A DNA stretch of 64,000 nt from NCBI RefSeq assembly GCF_024807845.1, contig NZ_JANUEQ010000001.1, forward strand, positions 558,001-622,000, given 5' to 3'. Below are positions 9,087-17,854 of the stretch, piece by piece. The DNA is from Klebsiella sp. BIGb0407. GTDB taxonomy: Bacteria; Pseudomonadota; Gammaproteobacteria; Enterobacterales; Enterobacteriaceae. The position numbers were made by a program, and so were the translations under genes. Positions within the stretch are counted from its first letter, which is position 1; every line of letters starts with the position of its first letter. Below the pieces are notes generated by a model, which was not told the origin of the DNA, ran no database searches, and saw nothing but the letters and a program-made list of their open reading frames with translations.

Positions 9087-10049
9087 ATGACCCCGATTGC
9101 GGTAACCGTACTAACCGGTTTCCTTGGCGCAGGGAAAACCACCCTGTTGCGACATATTCTTCATACTCAGCAAGACTATAAAATTGCTGTTATTGAGAAT
9201 GAATTTGGCGAAACGCCTATCGATAACCAGCTTATCGGCGAGCGCGCAACGCGCATCACGACCCTGACGAATGGCTGTATCTGCTGTACCCGTTCTGGTG
9301 AACTGGAAGCGGCGCTGCTTGATTTACTCGACAGTCTGGACAAAGGTGAAGTGCAGTTTGACCGACTGATGATCGAATGTACCGGTATGGCCGATCCCGG
9401 CCCGATTTTACAGGCATTTTTTGCCCATGAAGTTATCTGCGAAAGGTATCTGTTAGATGGCGTTATTACCCTGGTAGATGCAGTTCATGCCATGTCACAG
9501 CTGGATAAATTCCCTCTTGCCCAGTCACAAGTAGGTTATGCCGACCGTATTTTGCTGACAAAAACAGATGTCGCCGGTGATACCCGCGAATTAACTGAAC
9601 GCCTGCAACGTATTAATGCCAGAGCCCCAATATATACCCTGATTCAGGGTGATATTGATCCTCAGCTACTGTTTGATACCCGTGGTTTTATGCTGGAGGA
9701 AGATATTATTCCGGCGAAACCGCTGTTTCACCGCATTGCGCCTCAGCAAAATACGGTCTCTTCCATCGTGCTGGAGTTCGACTATCCTGTCGTGTTATCA
9801 GCGGTTTCCGCTGTGATGGAAGAACTGCTTCTGAGTTTTGCCGATAATCTGATGCGCTACAAAGGCATGCTCTGGATAGAAGACCAGCCCGCTCGCTTGT
9901 TGTTCCAGGGCGTGCAGCGCCTCTATAGCGCTGACTGGGACAGACCCTGGCAGCCAGATGAAACACCACGCAGTGTTATGGTATTTATTGGCCAGGATCT
10001 GCCAGAAGAAGAGATTCGGGCCGCTTTTGCCCGTCTACAACCGGCCTGA
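9087..10049 (+). CDS. yjiA: COG0523 GTPase YjiA
   Basis: A 320-residue G3E-family P-loop GTPase. The Walker A motif GFLGAGKTT is at residues 11-19. The metal-binding CXCC (CICC) is at residues 64-67, a Walker B/ECTG stretch follows, and a TKTD guanine-specificity motif is near residue 155. The C-terminal CobW-type domain is present. These proteins bind zinc and other metals and act as metallochaperones or regulators; YjiA itself has no settled client. The usual partner yjiX is absent here. Confidence 0.92.
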   Translation: MTPIAVTVLTGFLGAGKTTLLRHILHTQQDYKIAVIENEFGETPIDNQLIGERATRITTLTNGCICCTRSGELEAALLDLLDSLDKGEVQFDRLMIECTGMADPGPILQAFFAHEVICERYLLDGVITLVDAVHAMSQLDKFPLAQSQVGYADRILLTKTDVAGDTRELTERLQRINARAPIYTLIQGDIDPQLLFDTRGFMLEEDIIPAKPLFHRIAPQQNTVSSIVLEFDYPVVLSAVSAVMEELLLSFADNLMRYKGMLWIEDQPARLLFQGVQRLYSADWDRPWQPDETPRSVMVFIGQDLPEEEIRAAFARLQPA

Positions 10050-10063
10050 GTCAGCAGGATAAT

Positions 10064-10777
10064 TTATAACCCTACCGTCTCTTTCAGCGTTTTCAAATAA
10101 CGGCGACTCACCGGAACAATTTGACCATCCCGCAATAACAGTTCCGCCTGATCTTCCAGGCGGATCTCTTTCAAGTAATTCATATTAACCAGGTGCTGTC
10201 GGTGACAACGTAACAAAGAGGTGCGTGTTTCCAGCGTTCGTAAGGTCAGCTCAGTAAAACTCTCCTGCCCGTCCTTGCTGGTAACATAAACACCGCCTAT
10301 TCGACTACTGACAAAGGCAACATCTTCCAGCTGTAGCAGCCAGATTCGATTGCTACTGATACAAGGGATAAACTTTAGCGGCTGCTGATACTGTGAGAGC
10401 TGGGTGATATCCTGAGTCTGCTGACCTATGCGTAACCTTTCCAGTGTTTTCTGTAGCCGGCCCGGCTGAATGGGCTTGAGTAAATAGTCAAAAGCGCATT
10501 GTTCAAAAGCCTGAAGCGCATACTCTTCAAAAGCCGTAAGGAAAACGATATGGGGCCGATGCTGCTGGTCGAGCATACCTACCATTTCCAGGCCACTAAT
10601 TCTTGGCATCTGGATATCAAGAAAGACAATATCGGGGCGAATTTTATGGATCGTACCTATAGCCTCGATGGCATTAGCGCATTCCCCTACGATTTCGACA
10701 TCACTTTCATCCTGCAACTGCAGACGAAGATTTTCCAGTGCCAGCGGTTCGTCATCAACGAGTAACACTCTTAACAT
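10064..10777 (-). CDS. btsR: LytTR response regulator BtsR
   Basis: A 237-residue response regulator. The receiver domain (about 1-120) has the acidic pocket VDDE at 8-10, the phospho-acceptor Asp54 in VFLDIQMP, and the conserved Lys in LLKPIQP. A LytTR DNA-binding domain fills about 135-237. The sequence closely follows E. coli BtsR (YehT). The ATG overlaps the end of btsS by seven bases, so the two are translationally coupled. Three sites fitting its motif lie upstream of btsT. Confidence 0.92.
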   Translation of the reverse strand: MLRVLLVDDEPLALENLRLQLQDESDVEIVGECANAIEAIGTIHKIRPDIVFLDIQMPRISGLEMVGMLDQQHRPHIVFLTAFEEYALQAFEQCAFDYLLKPIQPGRLQKTLERLRIGQQTQDITQLSQYQQPLKFIPCISSNRIWLLQLEDVAFVSSRIGGVYVTSKDGQESFTELTLRTLETRTSLLRCHRQHLVNMNYLKEIRLEDQAELLLRDGQIVPVSRRYLKTLKETVGL

Positions 10778-12477
10778 GCTGTTTCTCCGGTCGGTAGACG
10801 TAAGGTTACGCGGGTAAAATAGTCAGGGTCACAACTCACAGAAATACCGTAGTCATCACCAAATCGGGCTCGCAGACGTTTATCCACTAAACTCATTCCT
10901 AATCCCCCCTCTGTATTCGTGCGGGTGTCGGTACCACTCTGCTGGTAAAGTCCGGCATTATCCTCCACTTCAACAACCACACCGTCATTCTGGCGATAGG
11001 CGCGGATGACAATATTACCATTACTTAATAACTGGGATGTTCCGTGTTTGATAGCATTTTCCACTAATGGCTGTAGGGTAAAAGCAGGGAGTTTCTGAAA
11101 ATAGAATTCATCCGGAACCTGTAAATCCACTTTAAGCTGTGTTGGAAAGCGAGCGAGTTCAATTTGCAAATAAGCATTTACATGCTCAAGCTCTTCCGCC
11201 AGCGTCACAACCTCTGCTGAACGCTTAAGGTTTTTTCGGAAAAAGGTCGACAGGTTCTGTACTAACTGCCCCGCTTTGTCGCTGTCCTTGCGGATAACGG
11301 CGAGTAAGGTATTCAAGGCATTAAATAAGAAATGCGGATTAACCTGAGCATGTAATAATTTAATTTCTGACTGTGCTAACAATGCTTTTTGTCGCTCAAA
11401 TTTACCCGCCAGGATCTGAGCCGATAAGAGCTGGGCAATACCTTCCCCTAGCGTACGGTTGATTGAGCTAAATAGCCGATTACGCACTTCATAGAGTTTG
11501 ATAGTCCCAATCACTCTGCGATTTTCCCCTCGTAAAGGGATAACCAGCGTAGAACCTAGCTTACAATTAGCATGTAATGAACAACGATAAGGCAGCTCAT
11601 TACCGTCAGCATAGACGACTTCGTCGTTTTCAATTGCCCGCCAGGTATATCGAGAGTTAATGGGACGCCCGGCTAAATGATGATCTTCACCAATACCGGT
11701 AAAGGCCAGCAATTTTTCTCTGTCGGTAATCGCCACCGCAGCAATATCCAGCTCTTTTAATAGTACCTGCGCCACTTTCATGCTGTTTTCTTCATTAAAG
11801 CCCTGGCGTAGTATCCCTTCCGTTGAAGCCGCGACTTTTAATGCTGTTGCCGAGAATGCCGAAGTGTATTTTTCAAACATGGCGCGCTTGTCGAGTAAAA
11901 TGCGCATAAACATCGCCGCCCCGACGGTATTGGTCACCATCATTGGCGCGGCAATATTACTGACCAGATGTACCGCATTATCAAAAGGACGGGCAATCAG
12001 AACAATGATCACCATTTGCAGAATTTCAGCAGCGAAGGTCACAGCCCCTGCCACTAGCGGGTTAAACAGTTTATCGGTTCTTCCGTGCTTGACCAGATAA
12101 CTGTGTACCAGCCCACCCATTAATCCCTCAGCAAAAGTCGAAATCATACAACTCAGTGCTGTCATCCCGCCCATGGAATAGCGATGGATACCGCCAGTCA
12201 GCCCGACCAGCCCTCCCACTACCGGCCCGCCCAGCAGCCCACTCATAACGGCACCAATTGCACGCGTATTGGCGATCGAATCTTCTATATGCAGACCAAA
12301 ATAGGTTCCCATGATGCAGAAAATAGAGAACGTGATGTAGCATAACAGTTTGTGGGGTAAGCGAACCGTGACCTGCACTAACGGGATAAACAACCGCGTT
12401 TTGCTCATCAGCCAGGCAATAACCAGAAACACACACATTTGCTGTAGCAGCAGTAGGACTAGATTAAACTCATACAT
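10771..12477 (-). CDS. btsS: LytS-type sensor histidine kinase BtsS
   Basis: A 568-residue membrane sensor kinase. The order is: 5TM-LytS membrane domain (about 1-195), GAF-like domain (about 220-355), then a HisKA_7TM/His_kinase module with the phospho-acceptor His382 in NPHFLFNAL, and an HATPase domain with VENAIKHG. It is very close to E. coli BtsS (YehU), the high-affinity pyruvate receptor. I chose the ATG at 12477 (MYEFN), identical to the E. coli start; an in-frame upstream extension of eight codons exists. Confidence 0.92.
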   Translation of the reverse strand: MYEFNLVLLLLQQMCVFLVIAWLMSKTRLFIPLVQVTVRLPHKLLCYITFSIFCIMGTYFGLHIEDSIANTRAIGAVMSGLLGGPVVGGLVGLTGGIHRYSMGGMTALSCMISTFAEGLMGGLVHSYLVKHGRTDKLFNPLVAGAVTFAAEILQMVIIVLIARPFDNAVHLVSNIAAPMMVTNTVGAAMFMRILLDKRAMFEKYTSAFSATALKVAASTEGILRQGFNEENSMKVAQVLLKELDIAAVAITDREKLLAFTGIGEDHHLAGRPINSRYTWRAIENDEVVYADGNELPYRCSLHANCKLGSTLVIPLRGENRRVIGTIKLYEVRNRLFSSINRTLGEGIAQLLSAQILAGKFERQKALLAQSEIKLLHAQVNPHFLFNALNTLLAVIRKDSDKAGQLVQNLSTFFRKNLKRSAEVVTLAEELEHVNAYLQIELARFPTQLKVDLQVPDEFYFQKLPAFTLQPLVENAIKHGTSQLLSNGNIVIRAYRQNDGVVVEVEDNAGLYQQSGTDTRTNTEGGLGMSLVDKRLRARFGDDYGISVSCDPDYFTRVTLRLPTGETAC

Positions 12478-12771
12478 TCTTAGTTTTCCGCACCCCGGCA
12501 AGTTAATGCCGATGATTGAACGAAATGTTGACGCGTGGGCTGAGCGTGGTGTTAAAGCGCAGGTTCTGACAACATATCCGCAGCGCAGCGTTTATCTGCA
12601 CTGCCTGAGCGCTTATTGTATTGCAGTTTGCGATGGGGATACACAGAACATTATCAGTAAGCCCCATAAAACCTTGTTCTGATAGGTGGAACCACATCAA
12701 AGAGATGCGCCGGAAAGACTGACATTTTGCTCCTTTGTATTAACGGATATGACATGGAATACATGGAACAG
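12478..12771. other. Intergenic region between btsS and the diguanylate cyclase gene
   Basis: This is 294 bp that must carry the btsSR promoter. A plus-strand frame from about 12,503 to 12,682 is open and has protein-like wording (WAERGVKAQVLTTYPQRS). It lacks a ribosome site and any family I recognise, so it may be a decayed gene fragment. Confidence 0.35.
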
Positions 12772-14343
12772 TTAATCTGTGTTGCTCTCCCTGACTGTTT
12801 CACTGATAGCGACTCTGTTTCGTCCCTGCAACTTTGCCTGATAAAGAGCAGCATCCGCATTTCGTAAAAGCTGCTCCAGGTCGCAGCCATATTCTTGCAG
12901 GCTGGCTACCCCCGCAGAAATAGTAATATGTGATGACTCTGGGAAGTCTGCTCCAGCTATGACCTGACGGATGCGTTCTGCTATCGCTATCGCGCTCGAC
13001 AGCGAGGTCTCGGGGAGGAGTACAATAAACTCCTCTCCGCCGAAACGGCTAATGATATCGCTTTCCCGGCAGGTTAGCTTGAGTAGGTCAGCAATCTGCA
13101 CAAGTACTTTATCCCCCATTTCATGCCCGAAACGGTCATTGATATTTTTAAAATAGTCAATGTCCACAGCAATAACAGACAGAACCTTGTTGTTATTAAT
13201 TTGGGATGACTGCTCATTGAATCCTCGTCGATTAAGCAACCCGGTTAGGGGATCTGTCAAAGCTTCATCACTGAGTACAGCTAAGCGGGCTGATACAGAG
13301 CGTAGGTTTTTTTCCAGGGCATTTCTTAACAAAGCCGCTTCCTGATACCAAACTCTGATAGTGGATAATTTTTCCGGTAACATGGAGTTATCGGTAGCCT
13401 TGACGAATCTCGCCAATTGCTCCAGCGGGCGCGCAATACGAGAGGAAATAAAGGCCATTCCGGCAGCAACTAGAAGTAGGATCGTAACTACCATTCCTGA
13501 AATTTTCTCCAGCGTTTGTTTCAGCATATCTGTTATCGTATTTACAGGTGTAGAGACAAAAATATTCCAGTCAGTTTTCGTCAGGTTCGCGTAACCTACC
13601 AGATTTTCCTTGTCTCCATCGCGTCCTATAAAGTACCCGTTCTTATTCTTACGTAATGCCTCTTTAACCTCGGAAGGCAGAGGGATAAGGTTGCCTGTAT
13701 GGCCTGAAGTCGGGTCATATATGATACGTCCATCATTATCCACAATAGTGATAGCGATATTTTTTCCAAAAAAATGGAGACTAAGAATATCGCTCAGCAT
13801 ATTGTGTTTTTTTAGATAAATGCTGCCCCCTATAAACCCCAGATAACGACCTTCGGGAGTTTGAATGGGATGGATAAGCATGATCATTAAATTCCCAGCA
13901 ACGGAAATGAATGGCTGGGTAATCATCGGATGCCGGGCAGCCAGCATTTGTTTGGACATTTTTGAATGTACTTTAATACCGATTCGTGAAGGTAATGGCG
14001 GATATGACGTAACCAGAGTGTCCTGAGGATCTACCATGACCAAAGAGTTAAAAATACCGGATCTGAGGTTGAGGCCCTCTAACTCATTTTTGCAGGCAAC
14101 CGGGTCAGTACTGAGTATCTGTGATGCACTCCATGCTAATTCTTTTTGTGCAAAATCCAGATACCTGTCAGTGGTATCGGCAAGTTTTCTTGCATAGGCG
14201 AGGTTACTGTCCAGAAGAGAATCTTCAATGTTGTTCTTTTGAAATATCAGCATAGTGCTTAACAGAAGAGCGGATGTAAGTAGAACACCGCCAGTGCTAA
14301 GCAGGATGAGGAGAGGTCTCAGATAGGGCTTTTTTTTTAACAT
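12772..14343 (-). CDS. Membrane diguanylate cyclase with periplasmic Cache sensor
   Basis: A 523-residue protein predicted to make cyclic di-GMP. A first membrane segment (about 12-33) is followed by a double-Cache-like periplasmic domain (about 40-275). A second membrane segment (about 284-302) leads into a HAMP-like linker, and a GGDEF domain spans about 355-515. The active-site motif is GGEEF at 435-439. An intact product-inhibition site RESD lies at 426-429, five residues ahead, so the enzyme should be active and feedback-inhibited. The ATG follows GGTGA. The sensed ligand is not evident. Confidence 0.9.
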   Translation of the reverse strand: MLKKKPYLRPLLILLSTGGVLLTSALLLSTMLIFQKNNIEDSLLDSNLAYARKLADTTDRYLDFAQKELAWSASQILSTDPVACKNELEGLNLRSGIFNSLVMVDPQDTLVTSYPPLPSRIGIKVHSKMSKQMLAARHPMITQPFISVAGNLMIMLIHPIQTPEGRYLGFIGGSIYLKKHNMLSDILSLHFFGKNIAITIVDNDGRIIYDPTSGHTGNLIPLPSEVKEALRKNKNGYFIGRDGDKENLVGYANLTKTDWNIFVSTPVNTITDMLKQTLEKISGMVVTILLLVAAGMAFISSRIARPLEQLARFVKATDNSMLPEKLSTIRVWYQEAALLRNALEKNLRSVSARLAVLSDEALTDPLTGLLNRRGFNEQSSQINNNKVLSVIAVDIDYFKNINDRFGHEMGDKVLVQIADLLKLTCRESDIISRFGGEEFIVLLPETSLSSAIAIAERIRQVIAGADFPESSHITISAGVASLQEYGCDLEQLLRNADAALYQAKLQGRNRVAISETVRESNTD

Positions 14344-14782
14344 TATTCACCTGTACTACTGACCATCCCTGCTAACTGCCAGGTGTGCACCTACAGAGCA
14401 AGGACAACGAATCATCTAAAATGTCCCAGAGATTATCCGCTGTAGAATAACCGTAGACCCCTAATGCTAATCATATGCTAAAGATTTAACTTTAGAAATT
14501 ATTCTCTGCTGCATTCTCTTTAGATGCAATAGTGTCCACTCCCCGTTACCGGAGACAGTCCCTATTACAATTTTCTGACTGTCTCCGGTATATCTCCGGG
14601 GGGATATTATTCAAACAAATAGTCTTGCAGCGTTTTTTTGACTCTGCGTTTAAGGTTGAAAATATCACTGTTAAATCTGAGGCGGTGATAGCATTTCAGA
14701 ATCCAGCCTGAGGTGACTCAGACAAAAAAGCCTGAATCAGCAAGCTTCAGAATGTTAACAATCTGAGTTTCAGTAAAACGTG
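14344..14782. other. Intergenic region with one long inverted repeat
   Basis: This is 439 bp without a supported gene. It holds the promoter of the diguanylate cyclase gene. It also holds a 14-bp perfect inverted repeat (TACCGGAGACAGTC and its complement) at 14547-14590 with a 16-base loop. Confidence 0.6.
14547..14590. repeat. 14-bp perfect inverted repeat
   Basis: TACCGGAGACAGTC is followed after 16 bases by its exact complement. It has no T-run at the end. It could be an RNA hairpin or the trace of a small mobile repeat. No copy elsewhere in the window was noticed. Confidence 0.55.
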
Positions 14783-15100
14783 CTATTTACTGACGCTAAG
14801 ATCAGCATCCACCAGCAATAAAGTGCCATGGCTTCCGGGTGAAACACGATGTATGGCTCCGCGAGGAATCAAATAATAATCCCCCGTTTTAAGCTGAACC
14901 GCGTGCTCATCAATAACCAGCTCCATCTCGCCCTCGATTACCACCAGCAGTTCATCAAATTCGGCATGGTGTTCATCAGGTATCCCCTCACCGCCCATTT
15001 TAATCAGTTTAATCGCTGCATTTCCCACTTCACCGAGCCGGCGGGATTGCCACACCTCAGGGAATGCCTGCGCCAGTAAAGATAAGTTACCTGTACTCAT
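14783..15100 (-). CDS. Small cupin-domain protein
   Basis: A 105-residue single-domain cupin. The two cupin motifs are visible. The first is around HHAEFDELLVVIEGEMEL (metal-ligand His and Glu positions) and the second around LIPRGAIHRV. Such proteins are small beta-barrel metal-binding enzymes or sensors of unknown substrate. The start has AAGGG six bases ahead. It is the last intact host gene before the prophage. Confidence 0.85.
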   Translation of the reverse strand: MSTGNLSLLAQAFPEVWQSRRLGEVGNAAIKLIKMGGEGIPDEHHAEFDELLVVIEGEMELVIDEHAVQLKTGDYYLIPRGAIHRVSPGSHGTLLLVDADLSVSK

Positions 15101-15789
15101 TAAAAACCCTTAATGGTTATCTTCAGCCAGAAGTGGCTTGAATGAGTCAGGGTATAACCTGCTTCTTGTCAGGCACAAATTCAGATTAAAACTAAGCTAT
15201 GCTGAGCGGTGAATAATGCTGAGGAAAAAACGCCTGTTAAAACTTTCATCTGATAACTGGAAGTGAACATCTATGTAAAAGACATTGCACTCAAAAAATA
15301 TTATCCTGGGAAAATAGACAGAAAGCAGACAGGTATGTATTTACCTATGTTAAACGTTAGGCGATAGTTTAAATACATGATTTAATGCATGAATAAAAAA
15401 CCAGCCAACTAATCTCTGTGACTTATTGAAATTTAAAACTATTTTAAAGACAGCGATATAATAACTTTCAAAAACAAACACCCGTATAAACATACATTAA
15501 AATTAATCACTGAAAACAACGAGGGGGGAATATACCCGTCGACAGGTCATCCCGACGACGCCGCTTACAACTATAAGATCCAGCACCCTTTCACCAAAAT
15601 GGCCTTCCGAATCAATAGTTTTTCGCCTGTCGTTCTTGAGTCCGGTGCCGCCCGGTAAAACAGATAAACCAGTATAGTTTCCGAACTCAAGCTATGTCGT
15701 TATCACCGCCTGGAGAGTAAAAAACTTATTCCTCTTAAAGCTTCATCGTCTAACGTTGGAATTCTGCTGTAAAACGTGCTGGTATTCGT
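15101..15789. other. Non-coding junction region left of the prophage
   Basis: This is 689 bp with no gene that I can support. The stretch 15,530-15,770 is more GC-rich than its surroundings and has broken reading frames, which suggests debris of mobile DNA, but I cannot name it. Confidence 0.4.
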
Positions 15790-15979
15790 CGCTGCAATCC
15801 GTACCATACACACACACTTTCGCATGCAGGCTATACGAACCGCAGGCGCTAACCCGTCTTTTATTGCTAATCAGATGGGGCATGAAAATGCGCAGAATGT
15901 GTATGAAGCCTATGCCGAATGAAAACTGGCATTTTAAAACAGTTTTGCCCCATTTATGCCCCATTTGATACTTGAGTAA
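15790..15979 (+). pseudogene. Decayed 3' end of a tyrosine-recombinase phage integrase
   Basis: Plus-strand translation gives recognisable integrase C-terminal pieces in shifted frames: NPYHT, then TFAC, then AGANPSFIANQMGHENAQ and VYEAYAE, and after stop codons NSFAPFMPHLI. These correspond to the catalytic His box and the conserved (Q)MGH region of lambda-type integrases. At least two frameshifts and two internal stops make it a pseudogene. The rest of the gene is missing. It has the same orientation as the intact integrase at the right edge. Confidence 0.8.
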
Positions 15980-16424
15980 ATGTTAAATGATTAATAATCA
16001 ACAAGAAAATAAAAAAGAGCAGTACAACCTGAATAAGAAACTCTAATTTAACTAACACATTGAAAGTATGTAAATTTATATTAATTTCAATATGTTAGCT
16101 AAATTATTTTTCTACTATAAGCACCAATAAACTACATTATTTGTGTCCCATTTTGTGTCCCACAAGGCATTTTGTCCCATGTTTTGCCCCATGATCTCAA
16201 CATCACGAATGTAAGAAAAAGTCTGTATCTGGAAGAAAAAACGGGGGCGTGTCGTAGACATGTGATGGCAGGTGTCCCAATGTGATCCATCAAAGAACTC
16301 TCCGATCAAACGACATACATATCACGCAGCCAGGCTGAGAACCTTTTTCGTGAGCTGAAGAAGGTCGTTGGCAACATTGATGCGGGGGTTGAACATCCTG
16401 CAATTAGGTTTGTGGATTGATAAT
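15980..16424. other. Left prophage end, candidate attachment region
   Basis: This is 445 bp, AT-rich, without an intact gene. It holds an imperfect inverted repeat at 16053-16097 and repeated TTTGTCCCAT/TTGCCCCAT words at 16,140-16,195. A 44-codon plus-strand open fragment (about 16,281-16,415, reading ELSDQTTYISRSQAENLF) looks protein-like and may be the tail of a lost gene. Confidence 0.45.
16053..16097. repeat. Inverted repeat near the prophage left end
   Basis: TAACACATTGAAA and TTTCAATATGTTA are inverted with 12 of 13 bases matching, around a 19-base AT-rich spacer. The position next to the presumed attachment site would suit integrase or accessory-protein binding. Confidence 0.5.
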
Positions 16425-17378
16425 CTAAATACCCACTGCTAATGAATGAATAAGTTTTTTTACTTTTTCTTGATACTCTAAATCATATTTTCTATTCAAA
16501 ATATATGTCATACCTCTTGTTGACAAAGGAACTCTGTCTCCATTGTATTCGAAAACAAAAGCCTTCATCGATTGGAGTACAATACCTAATACATTTTCAC
16601 CCAAATCATAAGAGTGATCAAACTCACTATGCAAAGCACATTCGGTCTCATGCATAATGTAGCTACTAATTACTCCTAGGAAGTTCTTATCTCCTAAGAC
16701 GTCATAGGTAATAGAGTCAGAACATTGTATTTTCTCATATAATGAGGCGTAATTCCCTGAAAACAAATTAAAAACCGGATATGAAAAAGTATTTATTTTT
16801 TCTTGTGGGCATAGATGTGATAAATCAAGAGCAATAAATCCACATTTTGCTTCGCCATCAGCAACTCTTTTGTCGACTTGTTTTTTGGCTGTTCTTATGT
16901 TTTTCATGAGTCCTGCAGGACTATGAATATATTTACATTCAATGGCAATGAAATTATCAATAATCACATCACAAGCACTATTAAGGTTTATAGAAACATC
17001 TCTCCCTTTGTTGGCATCAATGAATCTACACGCCATAGACAACTCAAAAAAGTAATCATTATACATTCCATCGGAATCAATTTCATAATCCACCCCACCT
17101 TCAACAATCCTTATGAAATCATTCCTATTATACTCAACACCAGAGTCGAGAAGTCTATTTATTGAGTTGTATTTCATTACCAATTCAGCAATTTTACCGG
17201 CACGGAACACATCTAAGTTTGACACATCATCGAGATCTTTCTTAATCCTACCTAGTTTTGTGTTATAAATATTAGAATTTGGTCTTCTTTCTTTAAGAAT
17301 TAAATTAAGTCTTTCAAGAAGTACGTCAAATTCTTTTTTTATAGAATCTAAATCATGCATTGTTTTTACACTACTCAT
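16425..17378 (-). CDS. AT-rich accessory protein with PD-(D/E)XK-like nuclease motif
   Basis: A 317-residue protein of no named family that I recognise. Residues 1-95 are mostly helical. Residues 105-175 fit a PD-(D/E)XK nuclease core: Glu112 in FFELSMACRF, Asp137 in ACDVIID, the ECK triplet at 147-149 after a hydrophobic strand, then a helix with KKQVDKR. The start has AAAGG at good spacing. The DNA is clearly more AT-rich than the tail genes, and the gene lies alone at the prophage edge, typical of cargo. A nuclease role, perhaps in defence, is inferred. Confidence 0.65.
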   Translation of the reverse strand: MSSVKTMHDLDSIKKEFDVLLERLNLILKERRPNSNIYNTKLGRIKKDLDDVSNLDVFRAGKIAELVMKYNSINRLLDSGVEYNRNDFIRIVEGGVDYEIDSDGMYNDYFFELSMACRFIDANKGRDVSINLNSACDVIIDNFIAIECKYIHSPAGLMKNIRTAKKQVDKRVADGEAKCGFIALDLSHLCPQEKINTFSYPVFNLFSGNYASLYEKIQCSDSITYDVLGDKNFLGVISSYIMHETECALHSEFDHSYDLGENVLGIVLQSMKAFVFEYNGDRVPLSTRGMTYILNRKYDLEYQEKVKKLIHSLAVGI

Positions 17379-17854
17379 ACTTAACCTTTATCCCTTATAA
17401 AAATAAGCATAAATAATATTAGCACAAAAAATATCAACAGTAATAAGTGGGGTAGGATGAATGCAAAGAAAGTACACTACAAGTCTCTTAACCCCCTATT
17501 TTTTGGTAACTAGCAGGCGCCCTGTTTAAGTCAGCTCTCGACCACCATATTCCAAATCTATATTTATCCTGCCACCCATTAACCAAGCTAAGCATACGGT
17601 AACAGACTGGATTGATGGGTAGCCGTCCGTGGCTGACTTGAATTAACCGGCCAGCCCATGTGACGGAGCAATATATTTAGAGATTTAACTCAATTCATTG
17701 ATTTTAATATTTAAAATAGCTGTTTTCAATGATTCTAATGCTCTTTTAGCTGCGTTGTAACTCATTGATTTACAGTAATTAGCGTTGAGTTTTGATAACT
17801 ACTTTTTTAGATTAATCCACTCAGCCAGTCCCTGGCTAACCCTCCAATCCTGAA
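17379..17854. other. Intergenic region between cargo gene and tailspike
   Basis: This is 476 bp without a supported gene. It includes the promoter region of the cargo gene and, at 17823-17837, a small hairpin (AGCCAG/CTGGCT) behind the tailspike stop codon, which may end the late transcript. Confidence 0.5.

Noticed and set aside
12350-12682. 110-codon plus-strand frame overlapping the btsS start
   Set aside because: Its first half is antisense to btsS. The second half has some protein-like wording but no start signal, so it was only mentioned as a possible fragment.
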